Part shown: one piece after another, positions 1 through 11,663 of the stretch
Layout of the letters: the number at the start of each line of letters is the position of its first letter
How positions within the stretch are numbered: the first letter of the stretch is position 1
DNA from: Marvinbryantia formatexigens DSM 14469
GTDB lineage: Bacteria; Bacillota; Clostridia; Lachnospirales; Lachnospiraceae
Length of the DNA stretch: 64,000 nucleotides
Direction of reading: 5' to 3'
NCBI RefSeq assembly: GCF_025148285.1
Contig: NZ_CP102268.1
Span: forward strand, 3,327,001 to 3,391,000
Made by a program: the position numbers and the translations under genes
Notes under the pieces: model-generated
Seen by the model: the letters and a program-made list of their open reading frames with translations, nothing else
The model's database searches: none
What the model was told of the DNA's origin: nothing

Positions 1-1451
1 GCAGATTCGCCGATTTAATCTGCGATACCTTTGGCACTGAGGAAGGAAAAATTCATGGTTATCCGGGACATGAGGAAGTGGAGATCGGACTGATTAAGCT
101 GGCGGACGCAACCGGAAACAGGAAATATCTTGAGCAGGCAAAATATTTTGTCGATGCGCGGGGCGTGGGAGAAAACTACTTTATGAAGGAGATGAGCCGT
201 CCGGATTACAAGATGATTTTCCCGGAATTTGCCGATTACACGCCCGCCTACTCCCAGTCGCATCTGCCGGTCAGAGAGCAGACGACGGCGGAGGGACATG
301 CCGTGCGCGCGGTGTATCTGTACTGTGCGATGGCGGATATCGCCGGCGCGTACCAGGATGAGGCGCTGCTGCGTGCGTGCGAAACGCTCTGGAACAACAT
401 CGTGGAAAAACGGATGTATCTGACCGGCGGCATTGGCTCCTCCGGTATCCTGGAGCGCTTTACGGTGGATTATGATCTGCCGAACGAATATAATTATTCG
501 GAAAGCTGCGCGTCCATCGGTCTGGCGCTGTTCGGGCTGCGGATGAATCAGATTATGCGCGACGGAAAATATATGGACGTGGTCGAGCGGGCGCTCTATA
601 ACACGGTGCTTGCGGGGATTGCGCTGGATGGAAAGAGCTTCTTTTATGTAAATCCGCTGGAGGTGTGGCCGCCGGCGTGCATGGAGGGAACCTCGAAAAG
701 GCATGTAAAGCCGGTGCGGCAGAAATGGTTCGGCGTTGCGTGCTGTCCGCCCAACATCGCCCGGACGCTGGCATCGCTCGGACAGTATATCTACGGGGTG
801 GATGAGGAAAACAGGGCGCTGTATGTCAATCTGTTTATTTCCAATGAGAGTACGATTGAGCTGGGAGAGGCGCAGGCGGCGGTCAGGCTGACGACGACGT
901 ATCCGGAGGAAGCATCCTTCACATTGGAGATAAAAAGCCTTCCGGAGGAGGGAATGGATGTCTTCCTGCGCGTGCCGGATTTTGCAGAGAATTACAGCGT
1001 GACTGTGGCGGGGACAGAGCAGCCCGCGCAGCCGGAAAATGGCTATGTCAGAGTACACGCGGATGCGCCGTGTACGATTCTGGTCTCCTTTGCGATGCCG
1101 GCGAAATTTGTCTATGCCAATCCGCAGGTGCGTGCGGATTCCGGCAAGGTCGCCATTGTGCGGGGGCCGCTTGTGTACTGTCTGGAGGAGGCGGACAACG
1201 GGGAAAACCTGCCGGCGGTATATGTGGACACCGCCGCCGGACTGGAGGAGAAAAAATCCCCGCTGTTTGGCGGAATCGTGACGGTAACGGCACGTGGAAA
1301 ACGGATCGCACCGCAAAGCTGGAAGGGTGGTCTGTACGGTACAGAAAAACCGGAGCTTACGGACTGCACCCTGACCGCTATTCCCTACCCGTACTGGAGC
1401 AACCGCGGACAGGGTGAAATGCTGGTCTGGATAAAAGAACTGAATCACTGA
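1..1451 (+). CDS. GH127 beta-L-arabinofuranosidase, 5' end outside window
   Basis: Glycoside hydrolase of the GH127 (DUF1680) family, which removes beta-L-arabinofuranose from plant glycans. The frame is open from base 3, so the gene began before the window; a GTG at 78 is internal, because family-like sequence (FADLICDTFG, then HGYPGHEEVEIGLIKLA) lies upstream of it. About 482 residues are visible. Seen: TGGIGSSG, then a Glu in LERF exactly 16 residues before the Glu of YSESCAS, and VACCPPNIART. In characterised GH127 enzymes these correspond to the acid/base Glu, the Glu/Cys zinc ligands, and the Cys pair containing the nucleophile, so the enzyme should be active. No signal peptide can be judged. 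It ends just before a terminator, so it belongs to a carbohydrate-use unit to the left and not to the rpoBC unit. Confidence 0.88.
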   Translation, partial: RFADLICDTFGTEEGKIHGYPGHEEVEIGLIKLADATGNRKYLEQAKYFVDARGVGENYFMKEMSRPDYKMIFPEFADYTPAYSQSHLPVREQTTAEGHAVRAVYLYCAMADIAGAYQDEALLRACETLWNNIVEKRMYLTGGIGSSGILERFTVDYDLPNEYNYSESCASIGLALFGLRMNQIMRDGKYMDVVERALYNTVLAGIALDGKSFFYVNPLEVWPPACMEGTSKRHVKPVRQKWFGVACCPPNIARTLASLGQYIYGVDEENRALYVNLFISNESTIELGEAQAAVRLTTTYPEEASFTLEIKSLPEEGMDVFLRVPDFAENYSVTVAGTEQPAQPENGYVRVHADAPCTILVSFAMPAKFVYANPQVRADSGKVAIVRGPLVYCLEEADNGENLPAVYVDTAAGLEEKKSPLFGGIVTVTARGKRIAPQSWKGGLYGTEKPELTDCTLTAIPYPYWSNRGQGEMLVWIKELNH

Positions 1452-1465
1452 ACTGTTACACTCTC

Positions 1466-1496
1466 AAAAAATCCGTGGAAATTCCGCGGATTTTTT
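1466..1496 (+). terminator. Rho-independent terminator after GH127 gene
   Basis: A-run, then AATCCGTGG / CCGCGGATT stem with AAATT loop, then TTTTTT. It separates the arabinofuranosidase gene from the rpoB promoter two bases later. Confidence 0.9.
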
Positions 1497-1497
1497 G

Positions 1498-1526
1498 TTG
1501 ACATGCCCTTTGGCTTGTGTTATAGT
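1498..1526 (+). promoter_or_regulatory. Strong sigma-A promoter of rpoBC
   Basis: TTGACA (1498-1503), 17-bp spacer, TATAGT (1521-1526), with an extended TG before the -10 element. Predicted start of transcription is near 1533, leaving a leader of about 120 nt before the rpoB start at 1656. The leader holds no obvious L10-type or riboswitch fold that I can identify. Confidence 0.88.
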
Positions 1527-1655
1527 ATAGGTTGCATTATCGTGCAGAAGTGTACCTCAAGGGGTAATTATGCCCAAAAACAAATTGGTGATTTCTGGCA
1601 GAAACCTGGGAAAAATGTGTACACTTTTATATAAAAAGACAGGGGTGAAACGTCA

Positions 1656-4600
1656 ATGGAGAAAAACAGGATACGTCCTATCAAAAACGGCAACAGTTTC
1701 CGGATGAGCTACTCCAGGCAGAAAGAGGTATTGGAGATGCCGAACCTCATCGAGGTACAGAAGGATTCCTACCAGTGGTTTCTGGACGAAGGGCTGAAGG
1801 AAGTTTTCGATGACATCTCGCCGATTCGTGACTACGGTGAAAAGCTGAGTCTGGAGTTTGTGGATTTCAAGCTTTGTGAGGATGATGTGAAGTATTCGAT
1901 TGAAGAGTGCAAGGAACGGGATGCGACGTACGCTGCGCCGCTGAAGGTCAAGGTACGGCTTCACAACAAAGAGACAGATGAGATTAACGAGCACGAGATT
2001 TTTATGGGAGACCTGCCATTGATGACGGAGACGGGCACCTTTGTCATCAACGGTGCGGAGCGTGTTATTGTCAGCCAGCTTGTCCGCTCTCCGGGCATCT
2101 ACTATGGGATCGCCCATGATAAAATCGGAAAAAGACTGTTTTCCTGTACCGTTATTCCGAACCGCGGTGCATGGCTGGAATATGAGACGGACTCCAACGA
2201 CATTTTCTATGTGCGTGTAGACAGAACGCGAAAGGTTCCCATCACCGTTCTGGTGCGTGCGCTCGGCATCAGCACCAATGCGGAGATTCTGGAGCTGTTT
2301 GGCGAGGAGCCGAAGATCGTGGCGACGCTGGCGAAGGATACGGCGACCAACTACCAGGAGGGTCTGCTGGAGCTGTACAAAAAGATCCGTCCGGGCGAAC
2401 CGCTTGCCGTGGAGAGCGCAGAGAGCCTCATCATGGCGATGTTCTTCGACCCGCGCAGATATGACCTGGCAAAGGTCGGACGCTACAAATTCAATAAAAA
2501 GCTGCTGCTGCGCAACCGTATCGCCGGACATGTGCTGGCGGAGGATGTAATCGACCCGTCCACTGGCGAGATCCTGGCGGAGGCAGGCACGAAGGCGACG
2601 CGCGAGCTGGCGGATACCATCCAGAACGCAGCCGTTCCGTTTGTGTGGGTGCAGACGGAGGAGCGCAACGTAAAGGTGCTTTCCAGCATGATGGTGGATA
2701 TCACAAATTATGTGGATATCGACCCGCAGGAGGTAGGCGTTACGGAATTAGTATATTATCCGGCGCTGAAATCTATACTGGAAGAAAATAGCGATATCGA
2801 GGATATCAAAGAGGCGATCCGCCGCGATATCCACGATCTGATTCCGAAGCATATTACAAAGGAAGACATCCTTGCTTCCATTAACTATAATATTCATCTG
2901 GAATACGGCATCGGTACCGACGATGATATCGACCATCTTGGAAACCGCCGTATCCGTTCCGTCGGCGAGCTGCTGCAGAATCAGTACCGCATCGGTCTTT
3001 CCAGACTGGAGCGTGTTGTCCGCGAGCGTATGACTACGCAGGACCTGGAGGGGATTTCCCCGCAGTCGCTGATCAATATCAAGCCGGTGACGGCGGCGGT
3101 GAAGGAATTCTTCGGTTCCTCCCAGCTGTCCCAGTTCATGGACCAGAACAACCCGCTCGGCGAGCTGACGCACAAGAGACGTCTCTCCGCCCTGGGACCT
3201 GGCGGTCTGTCACGGGACAGAGCCGGATTCGAGGTCCGCGACGTACATTACTCCCATTACGGAAGAATGTGCCCGATTGAGACGCCGGAAGGTCCGAACA
3301 TCGGTCTGATCAACTCACTGGCGTCCTACGCAAGAATCAACCAGTACGGCTTCATTGAGGCGCCGTACCGTGTAATCGATAAATCCGACCCGAAGAATCC
3401 GCGCGTCACCGACGAGGTCGTTTACATGACGGCGGACGAAGAGGATAATTACCATGTAGCGCAGGCGAACGAGGCGCTGGACGAGGAAGGTCATTTCATC
3501 CGTAAGACCGTATCCGGACGTTACCGCGAGGAGACGCAGGAGTACGACCGCGCAATGTTCGATTACATGGACGTATCCCCGAAGATGGTGTTCTCCGTCG
3601 CTACGGCTCTGATTCCGTTCCTGCAGAACGACGACGCAAACCGCGCGCTGATGGGTTCGAACATGCAGCGTCAGGCGGTGCCGCTTCTGACGACCGAAGC
3701 TCCGGTAGTTGGTACCGGTATGGAAACAAAGACCGCGGTCGACTCCGGTGTGTGCGTGGTGGCAAAACATGCCGGTACGGTGGAGCGCGTTACTTCAAAA
3801 GATATTGTTATCCGGACGGATGACGGAAAGCGCGATGAGTATCATCTCACCAAATTCCTGCGAAGCAACCAGAGCAACTGCTACAACCAGAAGCCGATCG
3901 TCTTCAAGGGCAACCGCGTGCAGGAGGGGCAGGTTATCGCAGACGGACCGTCCACCTCAAACGGTGAGATTGCGCTGGGTAAAAACCCGCTCATCGGTTT
4001 CATGACCTGGGAGGGTTACAACTACGAGGACGCCGTACTTTTGAGCGAGCGTCTTGTTATGGATGACGTTTATACTTCCGTTCATATTGAAGAATATGAG
4101 GCGGAGGCGAGAGATACAAAGCTGGGACCGGAGGAGATTACCAGAGACGTTCCGGGCGTCGGCGACGATGCATTAAAGGACCTCGACGAGAGAGGTATTA
4201 TCCGCGTCGGTGCGGAGGTTCGTGCGGGCGATATCCTGGTCGGCAAGGTAACGCCGAAAGGCGAGACCGAGCTGACGGCGGAGGAGCGTCTGCTGCGTGC
4301 GATCTTCGGTGAGAAAGCGCGCGAGGTGCGTGACACCTCCCTGAAGGTGCCGCACGGTGAGTACGGTATTGTCGTAGATGCGAAGGTATTTACGAGAGAA
4401 GCGGGCGACGAGCTGGCTCCGGGCGTAAACCAGGCGGTGCGCATTTACATTGCGCAGAAGAGAAAGATTTCGGTCGGCGATAAGATGGCGGGCCGTCACG
4501 GAAACAAGGGTGTTGTTTCCCGTGTGCTTCCGGTGGAGGATATGCCGTTCCTGCCGAACGGACGTCCGCTGGATATCGTGCTGAACCCGCTGGGCGTGCC

Positions 4601-5504
4601 GTCCCGTATGAATATCGGACAGGTGCTGGAAATCCACTTAAGTCTTGCTGCAAAGGCACTTGGCTTTAACGTTTCCACCCCGATCTTCGACGGCGCGAAC
4701 GAGAATGATATTATGGATACTCTGGATCTGGCAAATGATTATGTCAATCTGGAGTGGGAAGAATTTAAGGCAAAGCATGAGGAGGAGCTGCTGCCGGAGG
4801 TGCTGGATTATCTCTATGAGAACAGAGACCACCGCAAGCTCTGGAAGGGCGTGCCGATTTCCCGCGACGGCAAGGTAAGGCTGCGCGACGGAAGAACAGG
4901 CGAATACTTCGACAGCCCGGTTACGATCGGACACATGCATTACCTGAAGCTGCATCATCTGGTGGACGATAAGATCCATGCACGTTCCACCGGTCCGTAC
5001 TCTCTGATCACGCAGCAGCCGCTGGGCGGTAAAGCGCAGTTCGGCGGACAGCGTTTCGGAGAAATGGAGGTATGGGCGCTGGAGGCATACGGCGCGTCCT
5101 ATACACTGCAGGAAATTCTGACGGTGAAGTCGGACGACATCATCGGACGTGTAAAGACCTACGAGGCAATCATCAAGGGCGAGAACATCCCGGAGCCGGG
5201 TATTCCGGAGTCCTTCAAGGTGCTGTTAAAGGAGCTGCAGTCCCTTGGTCTGGATGTGCGCGTGCTTGGCGAAAACCAGAAGGAAGTAGAAATAAAAGAA
5301 ACCGTGGAATACGGAGAAACAGACATACGTTCTGTGATAGAAGGAGACAGAGGCTATCGGCGTGACGACGACGCTCCGCTTGGAGACTACGGCTACAGTG
5401 AGCAGGAATTGGACGGCGATGAACTGGTAGACGTGGAGGAAGAGCCGGACGACGATGAGTTCTACGGAGATTTCGACGACAGTTATGTAGACGAGAACGA
5501 GTAA
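1656..5504 (+). CDS. rpoB: RNA polymerase beta subunit
   Basis: Beta subunit of RNA polymerase, 1282 residues, full length for Firmicutes. The rifampicin pocket (about residues 485-540) reads [17 protein letters not shown] followed by [14 protein letters not shown], with the Asp, His and Ser equivalent to E. coli D516, H526 and S531 all wild type, so rifampicin sensitivity is expected. [15 protein letters not shown] (about 940-955) is the conserved active-site segment. The start follows GGGGTGAAACGTCA. After the conserved end, the last 55 or so residues form an acidic tail (runs such as [17 protein letters not shown]). rpoC follows after 15 nt. rplL or rplJ does not lie upstream, unlike most Firmicutes. 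Confidence 0.99.
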   Translation: MEKNRIRPIKNGNSFRMSYSRQKEVLEMPNLIEVQKDSYQWFLDEGLKEVFDDISPIRDYGEKLSLEFVDFKLCEDDVKYSIEECKERDATYAAPLKVKVRLHNKETDEINEHEIFMGDLPLMTETGTFVINGAERVIVSQLVRSPGIYYGIAHDKIGKRLFSCTVIPNRGAWLEYETDSNDIFYVRVDRTRKVPITVLVRALGISTNAEILELFGEEPKIVATLAKDTATNYQEGLLELYKKIRPGEPLAVESAESLIMAMFFDPRRYDLAKVGRYKFNKKLLLRNRIAGHVLAEDVIDPSTGEILAEAGTKATRELADTIQNAAVPFVWVQTEERNVKVLSSMMVDITNYVDIDPQEVGVTELVYYPALKSILEENSDIEDIKEAIRRDIHDLIPKHITKEDILASINYNIHLEYGIGTDDDIDHLGNRRIRSVGELLQNQYRIGLSRLERVVRERMTTQDLEGISPQSLINIKPVTAAVKEFFGSSQLSQFMDQNNPLGELTHKRRLSALGPGGLSRDRAGFEVRDVHYSHYGRMCPIETPEGPNIGLINSLASYARINQYGFIEAPYRVIDKSDPKNPRVTDEVVYMTADEEDNYHVAQANEALDEEGHFIRKTVSGRYREETQEYDRAMFDYMDVSPKMVFSVATALIPFLQNDDANRALMGSNMQRQAVPLLTTEAPVVGTGMETKTAVDSGVCVVAKHAGTVERVTSKDIVIRTDDGKRDEYHLTKFLRSNQSNCYNQKPIVFKGNRVQEGQVIADGPSTSNGEIALGKNPLIGFMTWEGYNYEDAVLLSERLVMDDVYTSVHIEEYEAEARDTKLGPEEITRDVPGVGDDALKDLDERGIIRVGAEVRAGDILVGKVTPKGETELTAEERLLRAIFGEKAREVRDTSLKVPHGEYGIVVDAKVFTREAGDELAPGVNQAVRIYIAQKRKISVGDKMAGRHGNKGVVSRVLPVEDMPFLPNGRPLDIVLNPLGVPSRMNIGQVLEIHLSLAAKALGFNVSTPIFDGANENDIMDTLDLANDYVNLEWEEFKAKHEEELLPEVLDYLYENRDHRKLWKGVPISRDGKVRLRDGRTGEYFDSPVTIGHMHYLKLHHLVDDKIHARSTGPYSLITQQPLGGKAQFGGQRFGEMEVWALEAYGASYTLQEILTVKSDDIIGRVKTYEAIIKGENIPEPGIPESFKVLLKELQSLGLDVRVLGENQKEVEIKETVEYGETDIRSVIEGDRGYRRDDDAPLGDYGYSEQELDGDELVDVEEEPDDDEFYGDFDDSYVDENE

Positions 5505-5519
5505 GGAGGGAACCGTTTT

Positions 5520-8500
5520 ATGCCGGAAACAACAAACAATGAAGGGTATCAGCCGATGACGTTCGATGCAATTAAAATCGGACTGGCATCTCCTGATAAA
5601 ATCAGAGAATGGTCCCACGGCGAGGTAAAAAAGCCGGAAACCATCAACTACAGAACTTTAAAGCCGGAGAAAGACGGGCTGTTCTGTGAGCGCATTTTCG
5701 GTCCGAGCAAGGACTGGGAGTGCCACTGCGGAAAATATAAGAAAATCCGCTACAAAGGCGTAGTCTGCGACCGCTGCGGTGTGGAAGTCACCAAATCCAG
5801 CGTCCGCAGAGAGCGCATGGGACACATCGAGCTGGCGGCTCCGGTATCCCATATCTGGTACTTCAAGGGCATCCCGTCCCGCATGGGACTGGTGCTCGAC
5901 CTCTCTCCGCGCACGCTGGAGAAGGTGCTGTACTTTGCCAACTACATCGTTCTGGATGCGGGTAACACCAATCTGATGAAGAAGCAGGTGCTGACCGAGA
6001 AGGAATACCAGGAGGCAAGAGAGGCTTACGGAGACGGATTCCGCGTCGGCATGGGCGCGGAGGCTATCAAGGAGCTTCTGGAAGAAATCGATGTGGAGAA
6101 AGAGGCGGTGGAGCTGCAGGCGGCTCTGAAGGATTCTACCGGTCAGAAGCGCGCCCGCATCATCAAGCGTCTGGAGGTTATCGAGGCATTCCGCGAATCC
6201 GGCAACCGTCCGGAATGGATGATTCTGACAGTCATTCCGGTCATCCCGCCCGATATCCGTCCGATGGTACAGCTGGACGGCGGACGTTTTGCAACGTCTG
6301 ACCTGAACGACCAGTACCGCCGCATCATCAACCGCAACAACCGTCTGAAAAGACTGCTGGAGCTTGGTGCTCCGGATATCATTGTAAGAAACGAAAAGAG
6401 AATGCTGCAGGAATCTGTGGACGCCCTCATTGATAATGGACGCCGTGGACGCCCTGTTACCGGACCGGGCAACCGCCCGCTGAAATCTCTTTCCGATATG
6501 CTGAAGGGTAAATCCGGACGTTTCCGTCAGAACCTGCTCGGAAAACGTGTCGATTATTCTGGACGTTCCGTTATCGTAGTCGGACCGGAGCTGAAGATTT
6601 ACCAGTGTGGTCTGCCGCAGGAAATGGCAATCGAGCTGTTCAAGCCGTTCGTTATGAAGGAGCTGGTGGCAAACGGCACGTCGCATAACATTAAAAATGC
6701 AAAGAAGATGGTAGAACGTCTGGAGCCGCAGGTGTGGGATGTCCTGGAAAAGGTCATCAAGGAGCATCCGGTTATGTTAAACCGTGCACCCACACTGCAC
6801 AGACTTGGTATCCAGGCATTTGAGCCGATTCTGGTACAGGGTAAGGCAATCAAGCTGCATCCGCTTGTCTGCACGGCATTCAATGCCGACTTCGACGGCG
6901 ACCAGATGGCTGTCCATGTGCCGCTTTCCGTGGAAGCACAGGCGGAGTGCAGATTCCTCCTGCTCTCCCCGAACAACCTGCTGAAGCCGTCCGACGGCGG
7001 CCCGGTGGCGGTTCCTTCCCAGGATATGGTCCTCGGTATCTACTACCTCACGCAGGAGAGACCGGGCGCGAAGGGCGAGGGCAAGTTCTTCAAGAGCGTA
7101 AATGAGGCGATTCTTGCGTATGAGAACGGCGTCATCACGCTGCAGAGCAAGATTAAGGTCCGCGTGACAAAGAATGTGAACGGCGAGGAAAAGACCGGCG
7201 TGATTGAATCCACGCTGGGAAGATTCATCTTCAATGAGATCCTTCCGCAGGACCTGGGCTTTGTAGACCGGAGCATTCCGGAGAATGAGCTGAAGCTGGA
7301 GGTGGATTTCCACGTCGGCAAGAAGGGTCTGAAACAGATTCTGGAAAAGATCATCAATACCCACGGGGCGACGAAGACGGCGGAAGCGCTGGATGATATC
7401 AAGTCGATGGGTTACAAATACTCGACGAAAGCAGCCATGACGGTATCTATCTCCGATATGACGGTGCCGCCGGAAAAACCGGAGCTGATCGCGAAAGCGC
7501 AGGATACGGTGGATAAGATTACGCGCAACTACAAGCGTGGTCTGATCACGGAGGAGGAGCGTTATAAGGAGGTCGTGGAGACCTGGAAGACGACCGATGA
7601 TATCCTTACAAAAGCGCTGCTGGATGGTCTGGATAAATATAATAACATTTACATGATGGCGGATTCCGGTGCGCGTGGTTCCGATAAGCAGATTAAACAG
7701 CTTGCCGGTATGCGTGGTCTGATGGCGGATACGACCGGACACACCATCGAGCTTCCGATTAAGTCGAACTTCCGTGAAGGTCTGGACGTACTGGAATACT
7801 TCATGTCGGCGCACGGCGCGCGGAAAGGTCTGTCCGATACGGCGCTGCGTACCGCGGACTCCGGTTATCTGACGAGACGTCTTGTCGACGTTTCCCAGGA
7901 GCTGATTATCCGCGAGGTGGACTGCTGCGAGGGCAAGGACGAGATTCCGGGCATGTATGTGAGCGCATTCATGGACGGCAAGGAAGAAATCGAGGGCCTG
8001 CAGGATCGTATCACCGGACGTGTCTCCTGCGAGACGATCCGCGATAAGAACGGCGAAGTTATCGTAGAGGCAAACCATATGATTACGCCGAAGAGAGCGG
8101 CGCGCATCATGAAGGATGCTGTTACGCCGGAGGGCAAGCCGTATGAGCAGGTGAAAATCCGTACCATCCTTACCTGTAAATCCCATATCGGTATCTGTGC
8201 GAAGTGCTATGGCGCGAACATGGCGACCGGTGAAGCGGTGCAGGTGGGTGAAGCTGTCGGAATCATCGCGGCGCAGTCCATCGGTGAGCCGGGTACACAG
8301 CTTACGATGCGTACCTTCCATACCGGCGGTGTTGCCGGCGGCGATATCACACAGGGTCTTCCGCGTGTCGAGGAGCTTTTTGAGGCGAGAAAGCCGAAGG
8401 GTCTTGCGATTATCACGGAAATCGCCGGAAAGGTGGAAATCCGCGATACCAAGAAGAAGCGTGAAATCATTGTGACGAACGAGGAGACCGGTGAGGCGAA

Positions 8501-9272
8501 GACTTACCTGATTCCGTACGGTTCCCGTATCAAAGTGCAGGACGGCGTTGTTCTGGAGGCAGGCGACGTGCTGACAGAAGGAAGCGTCAACCCGCACGAT
8601 ATCCTGAAGATTAAGGGCGTGCGCGCCGTGCAGGATTACATGCTGCGTGAGGTACAGCGTGTATACCGCCTGCAGGGTGTGGAAATCAACGATAAGCATA
8701 TCGAAGTCATTGTGCGCCAGATGCTGAAGAAGATCCGCGTGGAGGAGTGCGGCGATACCGAACTTCTTCCAGGTACAACGGTTGATATCCTTGATTTCGA
8801 GGAGGCAAACGCAAAGGCGCTTGAGGAAGGTCTGAGACCGGCGGAGGGCAAAGAGGTAATGCTCGGTATCACAAAAGCTGCTCTGGCAACCAATTCCTTC
8901 CTGTCCGCAGCATCCTTCCAGGAGACCACCAAGGTGCTCACGGAGGCGGCTATCAAGGGTAAGATCGATCCGCTTGTAGGTCTGAAGGAGAATGTTATCA
9001 TCGGTAAGCTGATTCCGGCAGGTACCGGTATGAAGCGCTACCGCAATGTACATCTCAGCACGGAGTACCAGCAGGATGAGGAGGAAATCGACCTGACCGA
9101 AGAGGAGGACGATGATGAGCTTCTCGATTTAGAGGACGATGCATTGGACGATCTGGAGGAGCTTGACGGTCTCGATGAATCCGAAGAGCCGGAGGATGAG
9201 GAACCGGAGGAAGAAGAGCCGGAGGAAGAACCGGAAGCTGAGGAAGACGGCGAAGAAGAGCCGGAAGAATAA
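5520..9272 (+). CDS. rpoC: RNA polymerase beta' subunit
   Basis: Beta' subunit, 1250 residues, translated from AAGGAGGG 15 nt after rpoB. The N-terminal zinc ribbon CHCGKYKK...CDRCGVEV is at about 71-90. The catalytic Mg-binding loop [12 protein letters not shown] lies at about 456-467. The trigger-loop region is [19 protein letters not shown], and the second zinc site is formed by a Cys near 800 plus [15 protein letters not shown] near 884-898. It ends with an exceptional tail: about 65 residues, mostly Asp/Glu (e.g. [20 protein letters not shown] and [20 protein letters not shown]). Tails of this kind exist in some Firmicutes but this one is long. A hairpin follows at 9312. Confidence 0.99.
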   Translation: MPETTNNEGYQPMTFDAIKIGLASPDKIREWSHGEVKKPETINYRTLKPEKDGLFCERIFGPSKDWECHCGKYKKIRYKGVVCDRCGVEVTKSSVRRERMGHIELAAPVSHIWYFKGIPSRMGLVLDLSPRTLEKVLYFANYIVLDAGNTNLMKKQVLTEKEYQEAREAYGDGFRVGMGAEAIKELLEEIDVEKEAVELQAALKDSTGQKRARIIKRLEVIEAFRESGNRPEWMILTVIPVIPPDIRPMVQLDGGRFATSDLNDQYRRIINRNNRLKRLLELGAPDIIVRNEKRMLQESVDALIDNGRRGRPVTGPGNRPLKSLSDMLKGKSGRFRQNLLGKRVDYSGRSVIVVGPELKIYQCGLPQEMAIELFKPFVMKELVANGTSHNIKNAKKMVERLEPQVWDVLEKVIKEHPVMLNRAPTLHRLGIQAFEPILVQGKAIKLHPLVCTAFNADFDGDQMAVHVPLSVEAQAECRFLLLSPNNLLKPSDGGPVAVPSQDMVLGIYYLTQERPGAKGEGKFFKSVNEAILAYENGVITLQSKIKVRVTKNVNGEEKTGVIESTLGRFIFNEILPQDLGFVDRSIPENELKLEVDFHVGKKGLKQILEKIINTHGATKTAEALDDIKSMGYKYSTKAAMTVSISDMTVPPEKPELIAKAQDTVDKITRNYKRGLITEEERYKEVVETWKTTDDILTKALLDGLDKYNNIYMMADSGARGSDKQIKQLAGMRGLMADTTGHTIELPIKSNFREGLDVLEYFMSAHGARKGLSDTALRTADSGYLTRRLVDVSQELIIREVDCCEGKDEIPGMYVSAFMDGKEEIEGLQDRITGRVSCETIRDKNGEVIVEANHMITPKRAARIMKDAVTPEGKPYEQVKIRTILTCKSHIGICAKCYGANMATGEAVQVGEAVGIIAAQSIGEPGTQLTMRTFHTGGVAGGDITQGLPRVEELFEARKPKGLAIITEIAGKVEIRDTKKKREIIVTNEETGEAKTYLIPYGSRIKVQDGVVLEAGDVLTEGSVNPHDILKIKGVRAVQDYMLREVQRVYRLQGVEINDKHIEVIVRQMLKKIRVEECGDTELLPGTTVDILDFEEANAKALEEGLRPAEGKEVMLGITKAALATNSFLSAASFQETTKVLTEAAIKGKIDPLVGLKENVIIGKLIPAGTGMKRYRNVHLSTEYQQDEEEIDLTEEEDDDELLDLEDDALDDLEELDGLDESEEPEDEEPEEEEPEEEPEAEEDGEEEPEE

Positions 9273-9311
9273 AGAAGAGTAAAAGAAGCACAAAAGAAGC
9301 ATGAAGAAAAA

Positions 9312-9350
9312 CGGCGTCGGATAACGCAGAAAGTTATCCGGCGCTGTTTA
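9312..9350 (+). terminator. Probable terminator after rpoC
   Basis: 14-bp stem CGGCGTCGGATAAC / GTTATCCGGCGCTG (two G-U pairs) with loop GCAGAAA. It is followed only by a broken T-tract (TTTACATTTT), so termination may be incomplete. Confidence 0.65.
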
Positions 9351-9361
9351 CATTTTCGGAA

Positions 9362-9390
9362 TTGAGATTGCCGGAAATAGATTGTATTAC
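9362..9390 (+). promoter_or_regulatory. Possible promoter of the ATPase/nuclease-like gene
   Basis: TTGAGA (9362-9367), 17-bp spacer, TATTAC (9385-9390). It lies right after the rpoC hairpin and about 125 bp before the chosen start at 9516. Each hexamer keeps only part of the consensus, so this is tentative. Confidence 0.4.
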
Positions 9391-9515
9391 TGGTTTACAG
9401 ATATTAGGAATGCAGGGATGCAGATGCAAAAGCGATTGCAAAGATTGTGAAAGTGTGCGAAAATACAAAAAAGGATTATAAATCAGGTGAAAAAATGGAA
9501 CGGAGGGGAAGCAGA

Positions 9516-11207
9516 ATGAGAAAAGCAATGCCAATAGGCGTGGACGATTTTGAAGATCTGATTACAAGCGGCTATTATTATGTGGACAAAACCATGTTTA
9601 TAAAGGAGCTGCTTGACCTGCAGGGAAAGGTGAATCTGTTTACCCGTCCCCGGCGTTTCGGAAAAACACTGAATCTGAGTATGCTGCAGCATTTTTTTGA
9701 GGATACGGGAAGCACAGAGAAGAACGAGGCAAACAGAAAACTGTTTTGTGGGCTGCAGATTATGACTGTCGGTGAAGAATATACAAAGCAGATGGGAAAA
9801 TATCCGGTCATCAGCCTGACACTGAAATCGGCAAAACAGAATACCTTTGAATCGGCGCTTTTTAAAATAAAGGAAGAGATTGCAGGGGAGTTCAGACGGC
9901 ACGAGATTCTTTTGGAATCTGAAAAACTGTCGGAGGAAGACAGACAGATATTTCGGAGGATTATGAACCGGAAAGGCGCTTACGATGAATATTCCGGCGC
10001 ACTGAAATTTCTCAGCGAGTGTCTGTTTAAAGTGACAGGGGAAAAGACGGTTATTTTGCTGGATGAGTACGATGTACCGCTGGAAAATGCTTATTTTTCC
10101 GGATTTTATGATGAGATGGTAAGCTTTATACGTTCACTTTTTGAATCAGCGCTGAAGACAAACAGATTCTTGAAGTTTGCTGTAATAACGGGCTGTCTCA
10201 GGATTTCCAGGGAGAGTATTTTTACAGGGCTGAATCATCTGAATATCATTTCTGTACTGGACAGAAGATACAGTGAGCATTTTGGCTTTACAGAGCAGGA
10301 AGTATTGCAGGCAATGATGTATTATGGGGTGGAAAAGCGTTTTGACGATATGAAAAGGTGGTACGATGGCTATACCTTTGGGGATACAGAGGTGTATAAT
10401 CCGTGGAGTGTGATAAAGTTCCTCTACGACCTGGATGCCAGTATAGACGCTTTTCCGCGTCCATACTGGATCAACACCAGCTCTAATGAGATTGTTAAAG
10501 AAATGGTAAAGAGGGCTGACCGGGAAATGAAGGGTCAGCTGGAGATGCTTCTGGACGGGAAAACGCTGGATATTCCGGTACATGAAGAGATTACTTACGG
10601 AGACATGTATGACAATGGGGAGAATCTGTGGAATTTTCTGTATTTTACTGGATATCTCACAAAAAAAGAAGAATATTTCTCAGAGGCTACCATTTTTTTG
10701 AAGGTCCGGATTCCGAATGTGGAAGTGAAAACAATCTATCAGAATACAATTCTGAACTGGTTCCGGGATAATTTAAAAAAGCAGGATTTCCGGGATCTGT
10801 ACCGGGCGATGGAAAACAGAGACGCTGGCAGGATGAGTGAAATTTTAAATGAGCAGTTGTGGTCTACAATCAGTTTTTATGACAGCGCAGAGAATTTTTA
10901 TCACGGATTTCTTGCGGGAATTTTAAGTCAGAGCGAGCAGTACCTGGTTCAGTCTAACAGAGAAACGGGAGATGGCCGCTGCGATTTGATGATAAAAAGC
11001 CCGTCCCTGCGGGGAAAAGCGTTTGTCATTGAATTGAAGGTGTCGAAGGAAATTGATGATTTGGAAAAAGACGCTGAAATTGCCATCCGGCAGATTCATG
11101 ACAGGGGGTATATAAAAGAACTGCAGGCAGAAGGATACCGTGATATTACCTGTTACGGGATATCCTTTTTCCGGAAGGATTGCGAAGTGCGGCTGGATGA
11201 AGCGTAA
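9516..11207 (+). CDS. AAA-ATPase-like / PD-(D/E)XK nuclease-fold protein
   Basis: 563 residues, belonging to the large clostridial/Bacteroidetes family with an N-terminal AAA-ATPase-like domain and a C-terminal DUF1703-type nuclease-fold domain. Seen: [16 protein letters not shown] and YYVDKT near the start, Walker-A-like [17 protein letters not shown] at about 39-55, Walker [13 protein letters not shown] at about 180-190, and a C-terminal D...ExK pattern (GRCDLMI then FVIELKVSK). The start at 9516 is chosen because GGAGGGG sits 8 nt before it; an in-frame GTG at 9447 lacks a ribosome site. Function is unknown. Such genes occur in many paralogous copies and behave as mobile accessory genes. 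Base composition is more AT-rich than neighbouring housekeeping genes, consistent with acquisition. Confidence 0.85.
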   Translation: MRKAMPIGVDDFEDLITSGYYYVDKTMFIKELLDLQGKVNLFTRPRRFGKTLNLSMLQHFFEDTGSTEKNEANRKLFCGLQIMTVGEEYTKQMGKYPVISLTLKSAKQNTFESALFKIKEEIAGEFRRHEILLESEKLSEEDRQIFRRIMNRKGAYDEYSGALKFLSECLFKVTGEKTVILLDEYDVPLENAYFSGFYDEMVSFIRSLFESALKTNRFLKFAVITGCLRISRESIFTGLNHLNIISVLDRRYSEHFGFTEQEVLQAMMYYGVEKRFDDMKRWYDGYTFGDTEVYNPWSVIKFLYDLDASIDAFPRPYWINTSSNEIVKEMVKRADREMKGQLEMLLDGKTLDIPVHEEITYGDMYDNGENLWNFLYFTGYLTKKEEYFSEATIFLKVRIPNVEVKTIYQNTILNWFRDNLKKQDFRDLYRAMENRDAGRMSEILNEQLWSTISFYDSAENFYHGFLAGILSQSEQYLVQSNRETGDGRCDLMIKSPSLRGKAFVIELKVSKEIDDLEKDAEIAIRQIHDRGYIKELQAEGYRDITCYGISFFRKDCEVRLDEA

Positions 11208-11334
11208 GCCATTGTTTTTACATTTGCCGGAGCCGTCCTAAAAAGTGATATAGCCTCATAAGGAACTGACGGCAGAAATTAGCCTGACATTAACATAATT
11301 GAAACAAAACGCAAACCTTATAAAAACAATTTAC

Positions 11335-11343
11335 TGTTATAGT
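11335..11343 (+). promoter_or_regulatory. Possible extended -10 promoter of the 11-mer-repeat gene
   Basis: TGTTATAGT, the same extended -10 as in the rpoB promoter, lies 66 bp before the small ORF. The -35 window (near 11315) has no good match. The rest of 11208-11408 shows no gene. Confidence 0.4.
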
Positions 11344-11408
11344 AATGACATAAACAAAAAACAAGAAAGCAAGAAACAAAAATCAAAAATAAGAAGGAGA
11401 GACAGAAT

Positions 11409-11663
11409 ATGGCAAAGTCAAAGCTGGTACAAGCAAATGAAAAGATTGCGGAAGGGGTTGTCGGCGGCTACAAAAAAATTGAGGAGGGAGTCGTTGGCGG
11501 TTACAAAAAAATCGAGGAGGGCGCAGTCGGCGGCTTCACAAAAATGGCGGACAGATTTGTCGACAGCTTTCTGACAAAAGAAGGCGAGACTGTGGAGGAG
11601 GCAAAAGCAAGACTTGCGGCAGAACAGAGGGAGAGAGAAGAAAAAACACCGCGGCATCATTGA
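11409..11663 (+). CDS. Small protein of amphipathic 11-residue repeats
   Basis: 84 residues after a clear AGAAGGAGAGACAGAAT ribosome site. Residues 12-22, 23-33 and 34-44 are KIAEGVVGGYK, KIEEGVVGGYK and KIEEGAVGGFT, followed by a degenerate fourth unit KMADRFVDSFL. A charged helix rich in Glu, Ala and Arg then follows (EEAKARLAAEQRERE). No signal peptide or membrane segment is present. I recall related short proteins in other gut Firmicutes but no assigned function. The 11-residue period with EGV cores is what one expects of an 11/3 amphipathic helix lying on a membrane or pairing with itself; this is inference. A bidirectional terminator follows. Confidence 0.8.
   Translation: MAKSKLVQANEKIAEGVVGGYKKIEEGVVGGYKKIEEGAVGGFTKMADRFVDSFLTKEGETVEEAKARLAAEQREREEKTPRHH

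Noticed and set aside
15-1448. 477-codon - strand frame opposite the GH127 gene
   Set aside because: The + strand frame has intact catalytic and zinc motifs; the - strand has none.
6777-9053. 758-codon open frame antisense to rpoC
   Set aside because: Complementary to a fully conserved rpoC. The product is rich in His, Arg and Leu as expected of an antisense shadow, with no ribosome site or family motif.
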